From: Natrinema sp. DC36
GTDB lineage: Archaea; Halobacteriota; Halobacteria; Halobacteriales; Natrialbaceae
Length of the DNA stretch: 64,000 bases
Reading direction: 5' to 3'
NCBI RefSeq assembly: GCF_020405225.1
Contig: NZ_CP084472.1
Location: 1,488,001-1,552,000 of the forward strand
Made by a program: the position numbers and the translations under genes. Within the stretch, counting starts at the first letter, position 1, and each line of letters opens with the position of its first letter. The notes beneath the pieces were generated by a model. That model made no database searches. It was given only the letters and a program-made list of their open reading frames with translations, and was not told where the DNA came from. Below, one piece after another: positions 7,626 through 16,698 of the stretch.

Positions 7626-9314
7626 ATGGCAGATAGCTATACGGGTGCGGATCTCTTCACCGACGCTCTCGAGTCGTACGGCGTCAACTACGTCTTCGGC
7701 AATCCGGGAACGACCGAACTGCCGATCATGGACGCGATCAGTCGAAGCGATCTCGAGTACCGGCTCGGACTCCACGAGGACATCGCGGTGGGGATGGCCG
7801 GCGGTTACGCCCAGCGGCGACGGTACCACGCCCACCACGACGACTCGATCACCCCGGTCGGCGTGGCGAACCTCCACATCGCTCCCGGACTGGCCCACGG
7901 GCTTGGGAACCTCTACGCGGCCAAAATCGCCGGCGCGCCGCTGGTCGTGACGGCGGGGAATCACAGCACGGACTTCCGCCACGAGGAGCCGATCCTCTCG
8001 GGCGATCTGGTCGACATGGCCGACCAGTTCTGCAAGTGGTCCGACGAGGTACTGGACGTCTCGGCGCTGCCGACGATGCTCCGCCGGGCGTTCCGGATCG
8101 CGATGACGCCCCCGACCGGCCCCGTCTTCCTCGGGCTGCCCCTCGACGTGATGCTCGAGGAAACCGACGCCGAGCCGGAACGACTCGGCCCGATTCCGAA
8201 CGCGGGCAGCGGCGATCCGTCACAACTCGAGCACGCCGCCGACCTGCTGGCCGACGCAGAGGATCCGGTGATGGTCGTCGGGGACCACGTCGCCCGCTCC
8301 GGAGCCGACGCCGTCGCCGCGGCCGTCGAACTCGCGGAGGCGACGGGCGCTCGCGTCCACGGGGAGATCCTCTCCTGCGAGGTGGACTTCCCCACCGATC
8401 ACGAGCAGTGGGTCTCCTACCTGCCGACCAGCGAGAGCCTGGCTGCGATGTTGATGGACACCGATACGATCATGTTCGCGGGCTGTTCGACGAACACGAC
8501 GCTGACGCGCCACGAGGAGGCGCTGGTCGACCCCGACACGACCTGCATCCACCTGAGCGACGACGCCTGGCAGGTCGGCAAGAATCAGCCCGCCGACGCG
8601 GCAGTGATCGGCGATCCGGGGCTCGTTTTGCAGGGTCTCACCGAGCGCGTTCGCGGGAAGCTCTCGGACGATATCGTGGCGGACCGACTCGAGGCGGTCG
8701 CCGAGGTCAAGGAAACCGTCGAGTCCCAGATGGCCGGCTACGGCGAGGCCGACGGAGACGATCCGCGGTCGTCGAAGGCCGAACTGGTCGACGCCATGGA
8801 GCGCGTGGCCGGCGACGCGGCCATCGTCGACGAGGGCGTCACCTCGAAGTACGCCATGCTAACGCGCTGGGATCTCGCGCCCGAACAGTACATGTCGAAC
8901 AAGGGGGGTGGACTCGGCTACGGGCTGCCAGCAGCGGTCGGTGCCGCCGTCGCCGAGGAACAGCGAGAGGATCCGCGGGACGTGGTCGGCTTCATCGGCG
9001 ACGGCTCCTACCAGTACTACCCCCACTCGATCTACAGCGCCGCCCGATACGATCTGGACCTGACGGTCGTCATCTCGGACAACCGCAACTACCGGATCCT
9101 GAAGGACAATACGCTCCACCTCATGGGCGGGGAGGAAGACGACTACGAGTTCGTTGGAATGGACTTCGAGCCGGCGGTCGACCTCGTGAAAAACGCCGAA
9201 AGTCACGGCGCGCGCGCCGAACGTATCGAGACGCCGGACGGTATCGAGGGCGCGCTCGAGGACGCGCTGACCCGCGAGGGACCGGACGTGCTGGACGTGC
9301 TGGTCCAGGACTGA
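7626..9314 (+). CDS. Thiamine diphosphate-dependent enzyme (acetolactate synthase/benzoylformate decarboxylase-like)
   Basis: 562 residues, the full three-domain length of ThDP decarboxylase/synthase enzymes. The N-terminal PYR domain has FGNPGTTELPIMDAI and the cofactor-activating Glu in HEDIAVGMAGGYA. The central domain has VMVVGDHVA. The C-terminal PP domain has GDGSYQYYPHSIYSAARY with NRNYRI about 30 residues on, the ThDP/Mg motif. Sequence features do not separate acetolactate synthase from benzoylformate or oxalyl-CoA type decarboxylases. It lacks an adjacent ilvN-like regulatory subunit, arguing against the biosynthetic acetolactate synthase. Confidence 0.85.
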   Translation: MADSYTGADLFTDALESYGVNYVFGNPGTTELPIMDAISRSDLEYRLGLHEDIAVGMAGGYAQRRRYHAHHDDSITPVGVANLHIAPGLAHGLGNLYAAKIAGAPLVVTAGNHSTDFRHEEPILSGDLVDMADQFCKWSDEVLDVSALPTMLRRAFRIAMTPPTGPVFLGLPLDVMLEETDAEPERLGPIPNAGSGDPSQLEHAADLLADAEDPVMVVGDHVARSGADAVAAAVELAEATGARVHGEILSCEVDFPTDHEQWVSYLPTSESLAAMLMDTDTIMFAGCSTNTTLTRHEEALVDPDTTCIHLSDDAWQVGKNQPADAAVIGDPGLVLQGLTERVRGKLSDDIVADRLEAVAEVKETVESQMAGYGEADGDDPRSSKAELVDAMERVAGDAAIVDEGVTSKYAMLTRWDLAPEQYMSNKGGGLGYGLPAAVGAAVAEEQREDPRDVVGFIGDGSYQYYPHSIYSAARYDLDLTVVISDNRNYRILKDNTLHLMGGEEDDYEFVGMDFEPAVDLVKNAESHGARAERIETPDGIEGALEDALTREGPDVLDVLVQD

Positions 9315-9327
9315 GCCTCGGCGGCCG

Positions 9328-10875
9328 CTACGAACGCCAGTACGCCGGCGTCAGGATCACCAGCACGGAGAGGATCTCGAGCCGGCCGATCCACATCAGG
9401 AAGATCATGTACAGCTTCGAGAGCCGCGAGAACGGCTCGTAGCTGTTCATCGGTCCGACGACGCCGACGCCCGGGCCGATGTTCCCGAGCGTCGCGATCG
9501 TCGCGCTCGTGGCCTCGAGTCCCGACAGCGAGAGGCCGGGTGTTCGGTGCGCATCGAGAAAGAGCAGGACGGTCGAGACGGCGAACAGCGTTAGAAAGAG
9601 GAGCACGAAGACGAAGATGCCGTGGATCGCTTCCTCGCCGATAACGTCGCCCGTGTCACCCATCCGAACCGGCCGAATCGCCTGCGGGTGGACGGTCGTA
9701 AACAGTTCTCGCTGAATGGACTTCCCGACGACGTACCAGCGGATGATCTTGATCGATCCGGCCGCGGATCCCGCCGACCCGCCGAGGAACATCGCGAACA
9801 GGAGAATCACCTGCGTCGACTCGCTCCACGCGTTGAAGTCCATGCTGGCGTAGCCCGTCGTCGTCACGATCGCGAGCGTCTGGAAGAGTCCGTGGCGCAG
9901 CGAGCGCTCGAGACTTCCCGGAATCGCGGCGACGTTCTCCGGCACTGTCTCGAGGCCGACTCCGAGAAAGAGGAGCAGGGAGAGGAGACCGCCGATGACA
10001 CCCATCGACAGAATATACGATCGGAACTCGGCGTTGCTCGTCAGGCGTTCGGGGTGGCCGCGCCAGGCGTACCAGTAGAGCGCGAAGTTCGCCCCGGCGA
10101 CGATCATGAAGACCATGACCGCCCACTGGACGATTGGTTCGAACGCCTCGACGCTACGTCCCTCCGGCGAGAACCCGCCGGTCGGCAGCGACGTGAGCGC
10201 GTGGGAGACGGCGTTGTAAAACGTCATGTTCGGGGCCAGCCCGGCGAGATGGAGCCCGTAGTAGACGGCCACCGCTGCGAGCGTGAACCAGGCGTAGATC
10301 AGCCAGAGCGCTCGCGCCGTTTGCCTGATTCGCGGCGTTAACTTCTCGACCTGTAGCCCCGGTGATTCCTCCCGAATGAGCTGCGTGCCACCGACGGAGA
10401 GCTCAGAGAGGATCGCGACCATGAGCACGATGATTCCCATCCCGCCGAGCCACTGGGTGAGCTGTCGCCACAGCATGATCGACCGCGAGTGGGTCTCGAC
10501 GGAAATCTCGCCCATGACCGTCGCGCCGGTCGTCGTGAACCCGCTCATGCTTTCGAACAGCGCGTTGACGGGATGTGCGATCGTCCCCGTCCCGGCGACG
10601 AGATACGGGATCATCCCGACGAGCGGGAGCACTAACCACGTCAGTGCGACGAGCAAGAACGCTTCGCGGTGCTCGAGGTCCGGATCGGGCTCGAGGCGCT
10701 CGAGACCCGTCCCGACGGCGACGGCGACGACGAGTGCGACGAGAAACGGAAGCGGACTCTCCCGGTAGAACAGTGCGACGGCCGTCGGAAACAGCAGGGA
10801 AAGCGAGAGATACTTCAGCACCGTGCCGAGGAGACTCAAACTGGACCGGACGTCGACGTGAATCCTTCCTCTCAT
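9328..10875 (-). CDS. trkH: TrkH-family potassium transporter membrane subunit
   Basis: 515 residues, polytopic. The four pore loops of the Trk/Ktr superfamily are visible with their selectivity-filter turns: TTTGATV, LPTGGFSPEG, TTGYASMDF and LGNIGPGVG. It mediates potassium uptake, essential for salt-in halophiles. No TrkA/KTN gating subunit lies next to it, so that partner must be encoded elsewhere. The ATG at 10875 gives the usual MRGRIHVDVR-type start; an earlier TTG at 10887 is less likely. It converges on the ThDP gene with only 13 bases between stops. Confidence 0.92.
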   Translation of the reverse strand: MRGRIHVDVRSSLSLLGTVLKYLSLSLLFPTAVALFYRESPLPFLVALVVAVAVGTGLERLEPDPDLEHREAFLLVALTWLVLPLVGMIPYLVAGTGTIAHPVNALFESMSGFTTTGATVMGEISVETHSRSIMLWRQLTQWLGGMGIIVLMVAILSELSVGGTQLIREESPGLQVEKLTPRIRQTARALWLIYAWFTLAAVAVYYGLHLAGLAPNMTFYNAVSHALTSLPTGGFSPEGRSVEAFEPIVQWAVMVFMIVAGANFALYWYAWRGHPERLTSNAEFRSYILSMGVIGGLLSLLLFLGVGLETVPENVAAIPGSLERSLRHGLFQTLAIVTTTGYASMDFNAWSESTQVILLFAMFLGGSAGSAAGSIKIIRWYVVGKSIQRELFTTVHPQAIRPVRMGDTGDVIGEEAIHGIFVFVLLFLTLFAVSTVLLFLDAHRTPGLSLSGLEATSATIATLGNIGPGVGVVGPMNSYEPFSRLSKLYMIFLMWIGRLEILSVLVILTPAYWRS

Positions 10876-11012
10876 TCTAAATATCAACCTGGTGGAAGCG
10901 AGGCGCGCTTCTCGCTCGACCGAACGTAACTACCTCCGACAGATTCGATGTACAGCAATAAAAACTGTGTCTCGAGACCGCCTCGGCCGAGAAACGGGGA
11001 AGTCCACGGGCG

Positions 11013-11912
11013 TCACGAAAAGAACTGCTGGTGGTGTTCGGCCATTGCCGCTCGAGACGTTTCCGAGAACGCGGCGATATAGTCCATGTTGAAGTACGAC
11101 CAGGCCTCGTCGGCGGGATCCGCGTAGACGTCGATCGCATCGGTTTCGGTCGCAAACTGGTGATTTCGCGGCGTGTTCCGACTTTCCATCGCCGAGTAGC
11201 CCGTGGCCATCGGCGTGATCCCGTGTCGGACGAACCAGCCGCTGGCTGCGGGATGGTCCTGAGCGCCACAGCTGTGTGCGCGAACCACCGGTGAGCGGTC
11301 GCGGTCGGGTTCGTCGGACGGATAGTACGGAAAGTCGGCCCAACCGATGACGGCGTGCCCGCACTCGTGGGCCGCGAAGTTCCGAACGAGTTCCCGCGGC
11401 GTCCTGAATCGCCAGCCCAGCAGGTCGACGAGTTCGGTATTGACGTAGCCGTACGCGCCGGGCGCCGCGTATTCGCTCCCGTCGTGTCCCGCGTACGCAC
11501 GCATCGCACCCGCGGTCGTCGTTCCGTCTTCGACGACGAACAGCGTCACCGTTTCCGGCGTCCGATCGGACCGGAGCGCGTCGTCGGTTTCGATCGCATC
11601 GAGAGTTTCACCGTGCGACGGAGACACGTCGAACGTCGCGACCGAGGATTCGTCCGTCGTCACCTCGGCTACCCCCGGCGTCGCGTCCCTCCACGCCTCG
11701 GCGAACAGCTCGACGCCCTCGAAGACGGACTCGAGCGCGTCGTCGGTCGGCTCGACGGAGTCGTGGCGGACGACTTCGATCGTCAGATCGCCGTCACCGA
11801 CGGCCGCAGAGCCGGCTCCCGATGCGACGACCGTCCCGGCGACTGCGGTACACGCACACGTGAGAAATCGGCGGCGGTCGAGTGTGGGCCGCCGGTGATC
11901 CATCGGAGTCAT
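11013..11912 (-). CDS. Tat-exported protein with HExxH metalloprotease-like motif
   Basis: 299 residues. A twin-arginine signal (DRRRFLTCACTAVAGTVVAS) occupies about residues 12-32. The mature part has a zinc-peptidase motif, FAAHECGHAVIGW, at about residues 179-191. A further His and Cys (HSCGAQDH) and a Met-containing turn (GITPMATGYSAMESRNTPRNH) follow, which could supply the third ligand and a Met-turn as in metzincin-like folds. A named family could not be assigned. The protein is probably secreted or surface-attached. It is preceded by a region divergent from nothing obvious and followed by the trkH promoter side. Confidence 0.7.
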   Translation of the reverse strand: MTPMDHRRPTLDRRRFLTCACTAVAGTVVASGAGSAAVGDGDLTIEVVRHDSVEPTDDALESVFEGVELFAEAWRDATPGVAEVTTDESSVATFDVSPSHGETLDAIETDDALRSDRTPETVTLFVVEDGTTTAGAMRAYAGHDGSEYAAPGAYGYVNTELVDLLGWRFRTPRELVRNFAAHECGHAVIGWADFPYYPSDEPDRDRSPVVRAHSCGAQDHPAASGWFVRHGITPMATGYSAMESRNTPRNHQFATETDAIDVYADPADEAWSYFNMDYIAAFSETSRAAMAEHHQQFFS

Positions 11913-12049
11913 GATCGAATGCAATCCCTTCCGAGAGAAAAGACAGACCACTCATATCGTCCTTCCGGCCGACAGCAACGGTCACGCCAACGACCAGACA
12001 TCGTGATTCCGGTTGACTGCGAGGTCACCGCCGAGCGAGGCGACCGCGT

Positions 12050-13477
12050 CTAACGGTCCCGACCGTTGATCCGTTCGCCGGCGGCCGTTTCGGGGAATAT
12101 CTTCCCGGGGTTGAGCGTATCGGTCGGATCGAGCGCCCGCTTGATCGTCCGCATGGCCTCGACCGCGCCGGCCCCGTGTTCGGGCTCGAGGTATTCCCGT
12201 TTCCCCTGTCCGATACCGTGCTCTCCCGTTGCGGTTCCGCCCAGTTCGATCGCGAGCTCCACTATCTCTCGATAACACTCTTCGCCGCGTTCGACCTGCT
12301 CGGGATCGTCGGGGTCGACGAGGACGCTGTAGTGGAGGTTGCCGTCGCCCGCGTGGCCGAAACAGGGGACGAGGAGGTCGTACTCGTCGGCCAGCCGTTT
12401 CGCCTCCCGGACGACCGTCGGATAGGAACTGATCGGCACCGTCACGTCGCCGGGGTGGAGCGGCTCGAGGGTGGGATCGTAGCTCGCGACGGCGTAGGCC
12501 AGTTCCCTCCGCGCCCGCCAGAGGGCGTCCATCTCGTCATCGTCGTCGCTCATCTCGAATCGGGCGACGTCGTGATCTTCGAAGATCGTCCGGCAGAGGT
12601 CGATCTCTTCCTCGATGCCGTGATTGGCGTGAAACTCGAGGAAGACCATCGGCGCGTCGGGGAGCTCGCTGCCGAGATACTCGTTGGCCATCGTCGCGCT
12701 CAGCCCGTCGACGAGTTCGATTCGGGCGACGCCGACGTCTGTTCGAACCGCGTCGAACACTGCTTCGGTCGCGTCGTCGAGCGTCTCGAAGATCGCTCGG
12801 CCGCCGCGGATCTGCTCGGGGCGGCCCGCCAGTTCCAGCGTCGCCTCGGTGACGACGGCCAGCGTCCCCTCGCTGCCGACGATGAGGTCGGTCAGGTTGT
12901 AGCCGCTCGAGGTTTTGATGGCGCGCGAGCCCGTTCGGACGACGGTGCCGTCGGCGAGAACGGCCTCGAGGCCGAGTACCCAATCGGCGACCTCGCCGTA
13001 CCGGACGGTCTGCATGCCGCTGGCGTCGGTCGCGATCATTCCACCGATCGTCGAGATGTCGCCGGAGGAGGGCAACGGCGGGAAGAACAGGCCGTCACCG
13101 GCGACGCGCTCGTCGACGTCGGAGCCGATGATCCCCGGCCCGACATCGATCTGGAAGTCGTCGGGCCGGTAGTCGGCGACTGCGTCCATCCGCGTGAGAT
13201 CGAGGCTGATGCCGCCGTGGGCCGGGACGGCGTTGCCCTCGAGTCCCGTCCCAGCGGCGTAGGGTGTCACGGGGACGCCGCGATCGGTCGCAGCGGCGAG
13301 CACGGCCGAGACGTCGTCCGTACACTCGGGCCAGACGACGGCGTCCGGGAGAACGCCGCCACCGTCGTTTTGCTCCGTTCCGAAGTCCGTAGCGTGCGAT
13401 TCGCGTCGTCCGTTCGCGAACGAGAGCTGATCCTCTGCGAGATCGAGCGTCTCGAGAAACGCACAGTCGTATGTCAT
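12050..13477 (-). CDS. FAD-binding 2-hydroxyacid dehydrogenase (GlcD/D-lactate dehydrogenase-like)
   Basis: 475 residues. The N-terminal FAD_binding_4 domain has VTPYAAGTGLEGNAVPAHGG and SGDISTIGGMIATDASGM. The C-terminal FAD-oxidase domain has the metal/substrate-binding CFGHAGDGNLHYS and GEHGIGQGKREYL, diagnostic for glycolate oxidase GlcD and D-lactate dehydrogenase. It likely oxidises D-lactate or glycolate, passing electrons to quinone or another acceptor. No GlcE/GlcF subunits are adjacent and the protein lacks a fused Fe-S C-terminal domain, so the electron partner is unknown. Confidence 0.9.
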   Translation of the reverse strand: MTYDCAFLETLDLAEDQLSFANGRRESHATDFGTEQNDGGGVLPDAVVWPECTDDVSAVLAAATDRGVPVTPYAAGTGLEGNAVPAHGGISLDLTRMDAVADYRPDDFQIDVGPGIIGSDVDERVAGDGLFFPPLPSSGDISTIGGMIATDASGMQTVRYGEVADWVLGLEAVLADGTVVRTGSRAIKTSSGYNLTDLIVGSEGTLAVVTEATLELAGRPEQIRGGRAIFETLDDATEAVFDAVRTDVGVARIELVDGLSATMANEYLGSELPDAPMVFLEFHANHGIEEEIDLCRTIFEDHDVARFEMSDDDDEMDALWRARRELAYAVASYDPTLEPLHPGDVTVPISSYPTVVREAKRLADEYDLLVPCFGHAGDGNLHYSVLVDPDDPEQVERGEECYREIVELAIELGGTATGEHGIGQGKREYLEPEHGAGAVEAMRTIKRALDPTDTLNPGKIFPETAAGERINGRDR

Positions 13478-13490
13478 ACGCCCACGTTAG

Positions 13491-13655
13491 TCACTACCGA
13501 TATCAACGTTTCCCACCGTTTCGAAGGGAGCGGAAGTCGAACGGGTCAAACGCGTCCGACACCACCTCGCGGAAGACGATGAGCCGGTTCACGACTTGGC
13601 GCGCGATCACCTCGAGGCGGTCCGGCAGCCGTATACCGAAATCCTGGATCGGTGA
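13491..13655 (+). pseudogene. Unidentified coding remnant (C-terminal tail of a lost gene)
   Basis: A frame open from the TAG at 13488 to the TGA at 13653 reads as a strongly charged haloarchaeal-like tail, including VERVKRVRHHLAEDDEPVHD and LEAVRQPYTEILDR, with mostly G/C third bases. No ATG or GTG start is available in the frame. It looks like the 3' end of a gene whose 5' part was deleted. Family not recognised. It sits between two divergent intact genes. Confidence 0.35.
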
Positions 13656-13782
13656 CCGCGGCGACCGATTGTCGCGGCAACCGTTCGTCCCGGGTGACTA
13701 GATGGAAACGCTACAAATTTATGTGAATGGGTGACGCGGTGTGTGGTGATGGCAGTACGACGAGCGATCCGACGGCAGACGT

Positions 13783-13789
13783 GGAGGGG
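13783..13789 (+). promoter_or_regulatory. Shine-Dalgarno sequence fixing the start of the F420-dependent oxidoreductase
   Basis: GGAGGGG with a 6-base spacer to the ATG at 13796. It decides between this ATG and an in-frame ATG at 13727, whose extra 23 residues do not resemble the family. A TATA-like AAATTTATG lies near 13714. Confidence 0.6.
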
Positions 13790-13795
13790 AGCACT

Positions 13796-14803
13796 ATGAA
13801 CGCTGAACTAGATCTGCTAGTGCGACTCGGCGACTACGATCGGCCCCAGGGCGTCGCCGAGCGGGCCGTTCAGGCCGAGGAACTGGGTTTCGACCGGATC
13901 ACGGTCGGCGAGACGACCGGCTGGAACATCGTGCCGCCGCTGACGCTGGCAGCCGAGCGGACCGAAGAACTCGGTATCTCCAACGACGTGATTTCGCCGT
14001 ACGGGCGAACGCCGTCGATGCTCGCCCAGACGGCGCTCACGATGCAGGACGTGGCGGACGGCCGGTTCCGATTCGGAATCGGCCCGAGTTCGCCCGCGAT
14101 CACCGAGCGTTGGCACGGCCAGGAGTTCGACCGACCGCTGCGCCGGACCCGCGAAGTGATCGACGTGCTGCGAAACGTCTACGAGGAGGGCAATCCCTCG
14201 TACGACGGCGAAATATTCGACATTCCCGGATTGGGCTACGAGCGGGGGCCCCACGAGAACCCGCCACCGATCGACGTCGGGACCCTCGGACCCAAGGCCA
14301 CCGAGATGGCCGGGCGCTTCGGCGACGGATGGGCCCCCCAGCTATTCACGACAGACGGGCTTCGAGACCGCCTCGAGGATCTGGAACGCGGTGCCGAGTT
14401 AGGGGAGAAGAGTCTCTCGGACCTGCGGGTGGCTCCGATCGTTCGCGGGATCGCAGCCGAGGACCGCGAGGAAGCACGCGCGAAGGCTCGCAGCACCGTC
14501 GCCTTCCTGCTCGGGGCGTACGGCCCCTACTACGGGAACTCGGTCGCCGAGCAGGGCTATCCCGACGTCGTCGAGGAGATCCGCGCCGCCTGGGAGGAGA
14601 GAGATACCGACGCGATGGCTCAGGCGCTCCCCGAAGACGTGCTCGACGAGTTGGCTCCCGCGGGTACCCCCGGCGAGGTTCGCGACTGGATCGAGGCGTA
14701 CAGCGAGATCGAGGGCGTCGACGCCGTTCGGCTCGGGTTCGTCAACGGGATGTCCGAGGACGACAAGCGGACGACGATGGAAGCGGTCGCCGACCTCGCG
14801 TAG
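13796..14803 (+). CDS. F420-dependent luciferase-like oxidoreductase (Mer-like, haloarchaeal family)
   Basis: 335 residues, a single TIM-barrel bacterial-luciferase-like domain. Visible features are the N-terminal strand ELDLLVRLGDYD, the flavin/F420-phosphate site region RFRFGIGPSSPAITERWHG, and VGTLGPKATEMAGRFGDGWAP. The family includes methylenetetrahydromethanopterin reductase (Mer) and many F420H2-dependent reductases. Haloarchaea contain F420, and proteins of this type are often annotated Mer-like, though the substrate is unproven. It is alone on its strand, with a strong Shine-Dalgarno. Confidence 0.85.
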   Translation: MNAELDLLVRLGDYDRPQGVAERAVQAEELGFDRITVGETTGWNIVPPLTLAAERTEELGISNDVISPYGRTPSMLAQTALTMQDVADGRFRFGIGPSSPAITERWHGQEFDRPLRRTREVIDVLRNVYEEGNPSYDGEIFDIPGLGYERGPHENPPPIDVGTLGPKATEMAGRFGDGWAPQLFTTDGLRDRLEDLERGAELGEKSLSDLRVAPIVRGIAAEDREEARAKARSTVAFLLGAYGPYYGNSVAEQGYPDVVEEIRAAWEERDTDAMAQALPEDVLDELAPAGTPGEVRDWIEAYSEIEGVDAVRLGFVNGMSEDDKRTTMEAVADLA

Positions 14804-14890
14804 TCGGCGACGACCTCGTCTCGAGAAACACGGTAGTGTTTCGATCGGACTCACACGTCGCATATATACCGTCTGGCTCCTACGGGGGGT

Positions 14891-15295
14891 ATGATCCCGC
14901 TACTGAATTCACCCGAGAGTCTCACCGCGTTCGGCGATTCGAACGCCGACGCCGTGGATACGGCGATGGATCTGTTGGCGAATCGCCGACGGCGTGCGGT
15001 GTTGCAGTATCTCGAGGAGCGCGGCGGCTCCGCCACCCTCACGGAACTCGCGGTGGAGATCGCGACTCGAGAGGCCAAATCGGAACCGAACGCAATCTCG
15101 GATCACGGAGATCTCTCCGCGAGGGATCGACGCGCCGTTCGACTATCGCTCCACCACACGCAGATCCCGAAGTTGGCGGCCGCGGAGGTCGTCGACTACG
15201 ATACTGCGACGGAGACGGTCACGCTCCGCGATCGCGGACGGGCGCTGCTCTCCCGGCAAGAAGCCGTCGACGGCGCTCCACAGGGATTCCGATAG
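14891..15295 (+). CDS. Soluble DUF7344-type winged-helix protein
   Basis: 134 residues. The core matches the same family as the proteins at 1507 and 3622: AMDLLANRRRRAVLQYLEER, a basic/acidic middle, then DRRAVRLSLHHTQIPKLAAA and VDYD. There is no membrane segment, so this is a cytoplasmic version. A GC-rich purine/pyrimidine run GGGGGGT immediately precedes the ATG at 14891, while a TATA-like CATATATACC at 14871 is unusually close to it. An internal ATG at 14963 is a possible alternative start. Probably a DNA-binding regulator, target unknown. Confidence 0.75.
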   Translation: MIPLLNSPESLTAFGDSNADAVDTAMDLLANRRRRAVLQYLEERGGSATLTELAVEIATREAKSEPNAISDHGDLSARDRRAVRLSLHHTQIPKLAAAEVVDYDTATETVTLRDRGRALLSRQEAVDGAPQGFR

Positions 15296-15374
15296 GAGTC
15301 GGATCCTGCTGGTCGACCGCCGGGCGGTCCTGCTCGGCACACGATTGGATCGCAGCTCGGTATTCGGCTGCTCG

Positions 15375-16340
15375 TTACGGCTCGATGACGAGTTTTCCGA
15401 GGAAGCTATCCGACATGACGGCCCGCTGGGCGTCGGCTGCCTCCTCGAGGTCGTACGTCCGCGCTACGTCGACCGAGAGGCTCTCGCTAGTCATGAGGTG
15501 AGCGACGCCTCGCAGCGGCACGCGCAGGTCCGGCGTATTGAACATACTCATGAACTGGTAGGAGACGTCCTTCGACCGGGCGGCCCCGTCGTTCGTAAAG
15601 CCCGGATCGGGACTGTTCTCGCCGATACCGACGACTCGAGCACCGTCTGCGGCCACGTCCGCGTCGAACTGCAGGTAGTCGTCGAGGCGGTGATCGAGTA
15701 CGGCGTCGACGCCGCCCTCGGACGCCTCGAGCACGGCGTCAGCCAGATCGTCGCGGCCGTAGTCCAGCACCGTTTCGGCTCCGTAGTCGGCGAGGGCGTC
15801 GTGGTACTCCTCGGACGCGGTCGTGATCACCCGCGCGCTCACGGCGGCCGCGATCTGAACGGCCGCGTGGCCGACGCCGCCCGAGCCGCCGTGGATTAAG
15901 CAGTGTTCGGCGGGCTCGAGGTCGGCGTGGTCGATCAACGCGCGCCAGGCGGTGACGGCGGCGACGCCCGCGCCACCGGCCTCGGTCAGATCCGCGCCGT
16001 CGGGGAGGTGGACGACGCGGTCGGTAGGAACCGTCGCGAACTCCGCGTAGGCACCCTGCGCGGCGGCCCCGCCGATACCGGTGCCGTAGACGCGGTCGCC
16101 TTCCGCGAAGCCGTCGACGGACTCGCCAACCTCGGCGACGACGCCCGAGAAATCGACGCCGGGCGTAAACGGCACGTCGACCGGCGTGTACGATCCGTCC
16201 CGGAAGTAGGTATCGACGGGGTTGACGCCCGCAGCGGCGACCTCGATCAGGAGTTCGTCCGCGGCCGGCTCCGGTCGATCGATTTCGTCTACCTGTAGTA
16301 CGTCCGCATCGCCGTGTTCGTGGAGGCGTACAGCGCGCAT
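15375..16340 (-). CDS. Zinc-free MDR-family NADPH:quinone reductase-like oxidoreductase
   Basis: 321 residues. The GroES-like N-terminal domain has AGVNPVDTYFRDGSY and FTPGVDFSGVVAEVGE; the nucleotide-binding domain has HGGSGGVGHAAVQIAAA. The catalytic zinc cysteines of alcohol dehydrogenases are absent, which places it with the quinone oxidoreductase (QOR/zeta-crystallin) group. It probably reduces quinones or enones with NADPH. A TATA-like CCATTTTACGG lies about 30 bases before the ATG at 16340, consistent with leaderless expression. Confidence 0.9.
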   Translation of the reverse strand: MRAVRLHEHGDADVLQVDEIDRPEPAADELLIEVAAAGVNPVDTYFRDGSYTPVDVPFTPGVDFSGVVAEVGESVDGFAEGDRVYGTGIGGAAAQGAYAEFATVPTDRVVHLPDGADLTEAGGAGVAAVTAWRALIDHADLEPAEHCLIHGGSGGVGHAAVQIAAAVSARVITTASEEYHDALADYGAETVLDYGRDDLADAVLEASEGGVDAVLDHRLDDYLQFDADVAADGARVVGIGENSPDPGFTNDGAARSKDVSYQFMSMFNTPDLRVPLRGVAHLMTSESLSVDVARTYDLEEAADAQRAVMSDSFLGKLVIEP

Positions 16341-16514
16341 ATCGTTCGAGACCACGGATCGGGGCCGTAAAATGGTACACGTGACGGCAGGGGAGACGGC
16401 TCCCTCGGAGCGGTATCTCTGCTACTCGAGCGGGACGTGCGCATCAGAGTGCTGTCAGGCCGTTTTGCACCAGCAGGTACAACCCCCGTCCGAACGAGTC
16501 CCCTCGCTTTCAGT

Positions 16515-16643
16515 ATGAGCGAATCTGACCAGCAACTGCTCGAGGACACCATCGTCGCCCTCTTCCTCGCGTCGGAAGGCACCGAAGAGGTCGAGTTCAT
16601 CTGGGAATATGCGTGCCGCATTCACGGGAGATCGGGAGTTTGA
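16515..16643 (+). CDS. Very small hypothetical ORF
   Basis: 42 codons starting with ATG, acidic, with the central run EDTIVALFLASEGTEEVEF. The opposite strand is also open over this interval (16455-16667), so the coding strand is uncertain. No family is recognised. It may be a relic rather than a gene. It precedes the small membrane protein at 16699 by about 55 bases. Confidence 0.25.
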   Translation: MSESDQQLLEDTIVALFLASEGTEEVEFIWEYACRIHGRSGV

Positions 16644-16676
16644 TAGAAAAGATGCGACGTACCGCAAGACATATAT

Positions 16677-16696
16677 TTTATACTAAGTAGTATAAA
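16677..16696. promoter_or_regulatory. Perfect 8-bp inverted repeat overlapping the promoter of a small membrane protein
   Basis: TTTATACT-AAGT-AGTATAAA, two perfect 8-base arms with a 4-base spacer, ends 2 bases before the ATG at 16699. The left arm is TATA-like. A symmetric site covering promoter and start would block transcription when bound, so this is a plausible operator. Confidence 0.4.
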
Positions 16697-16698
16697 TT

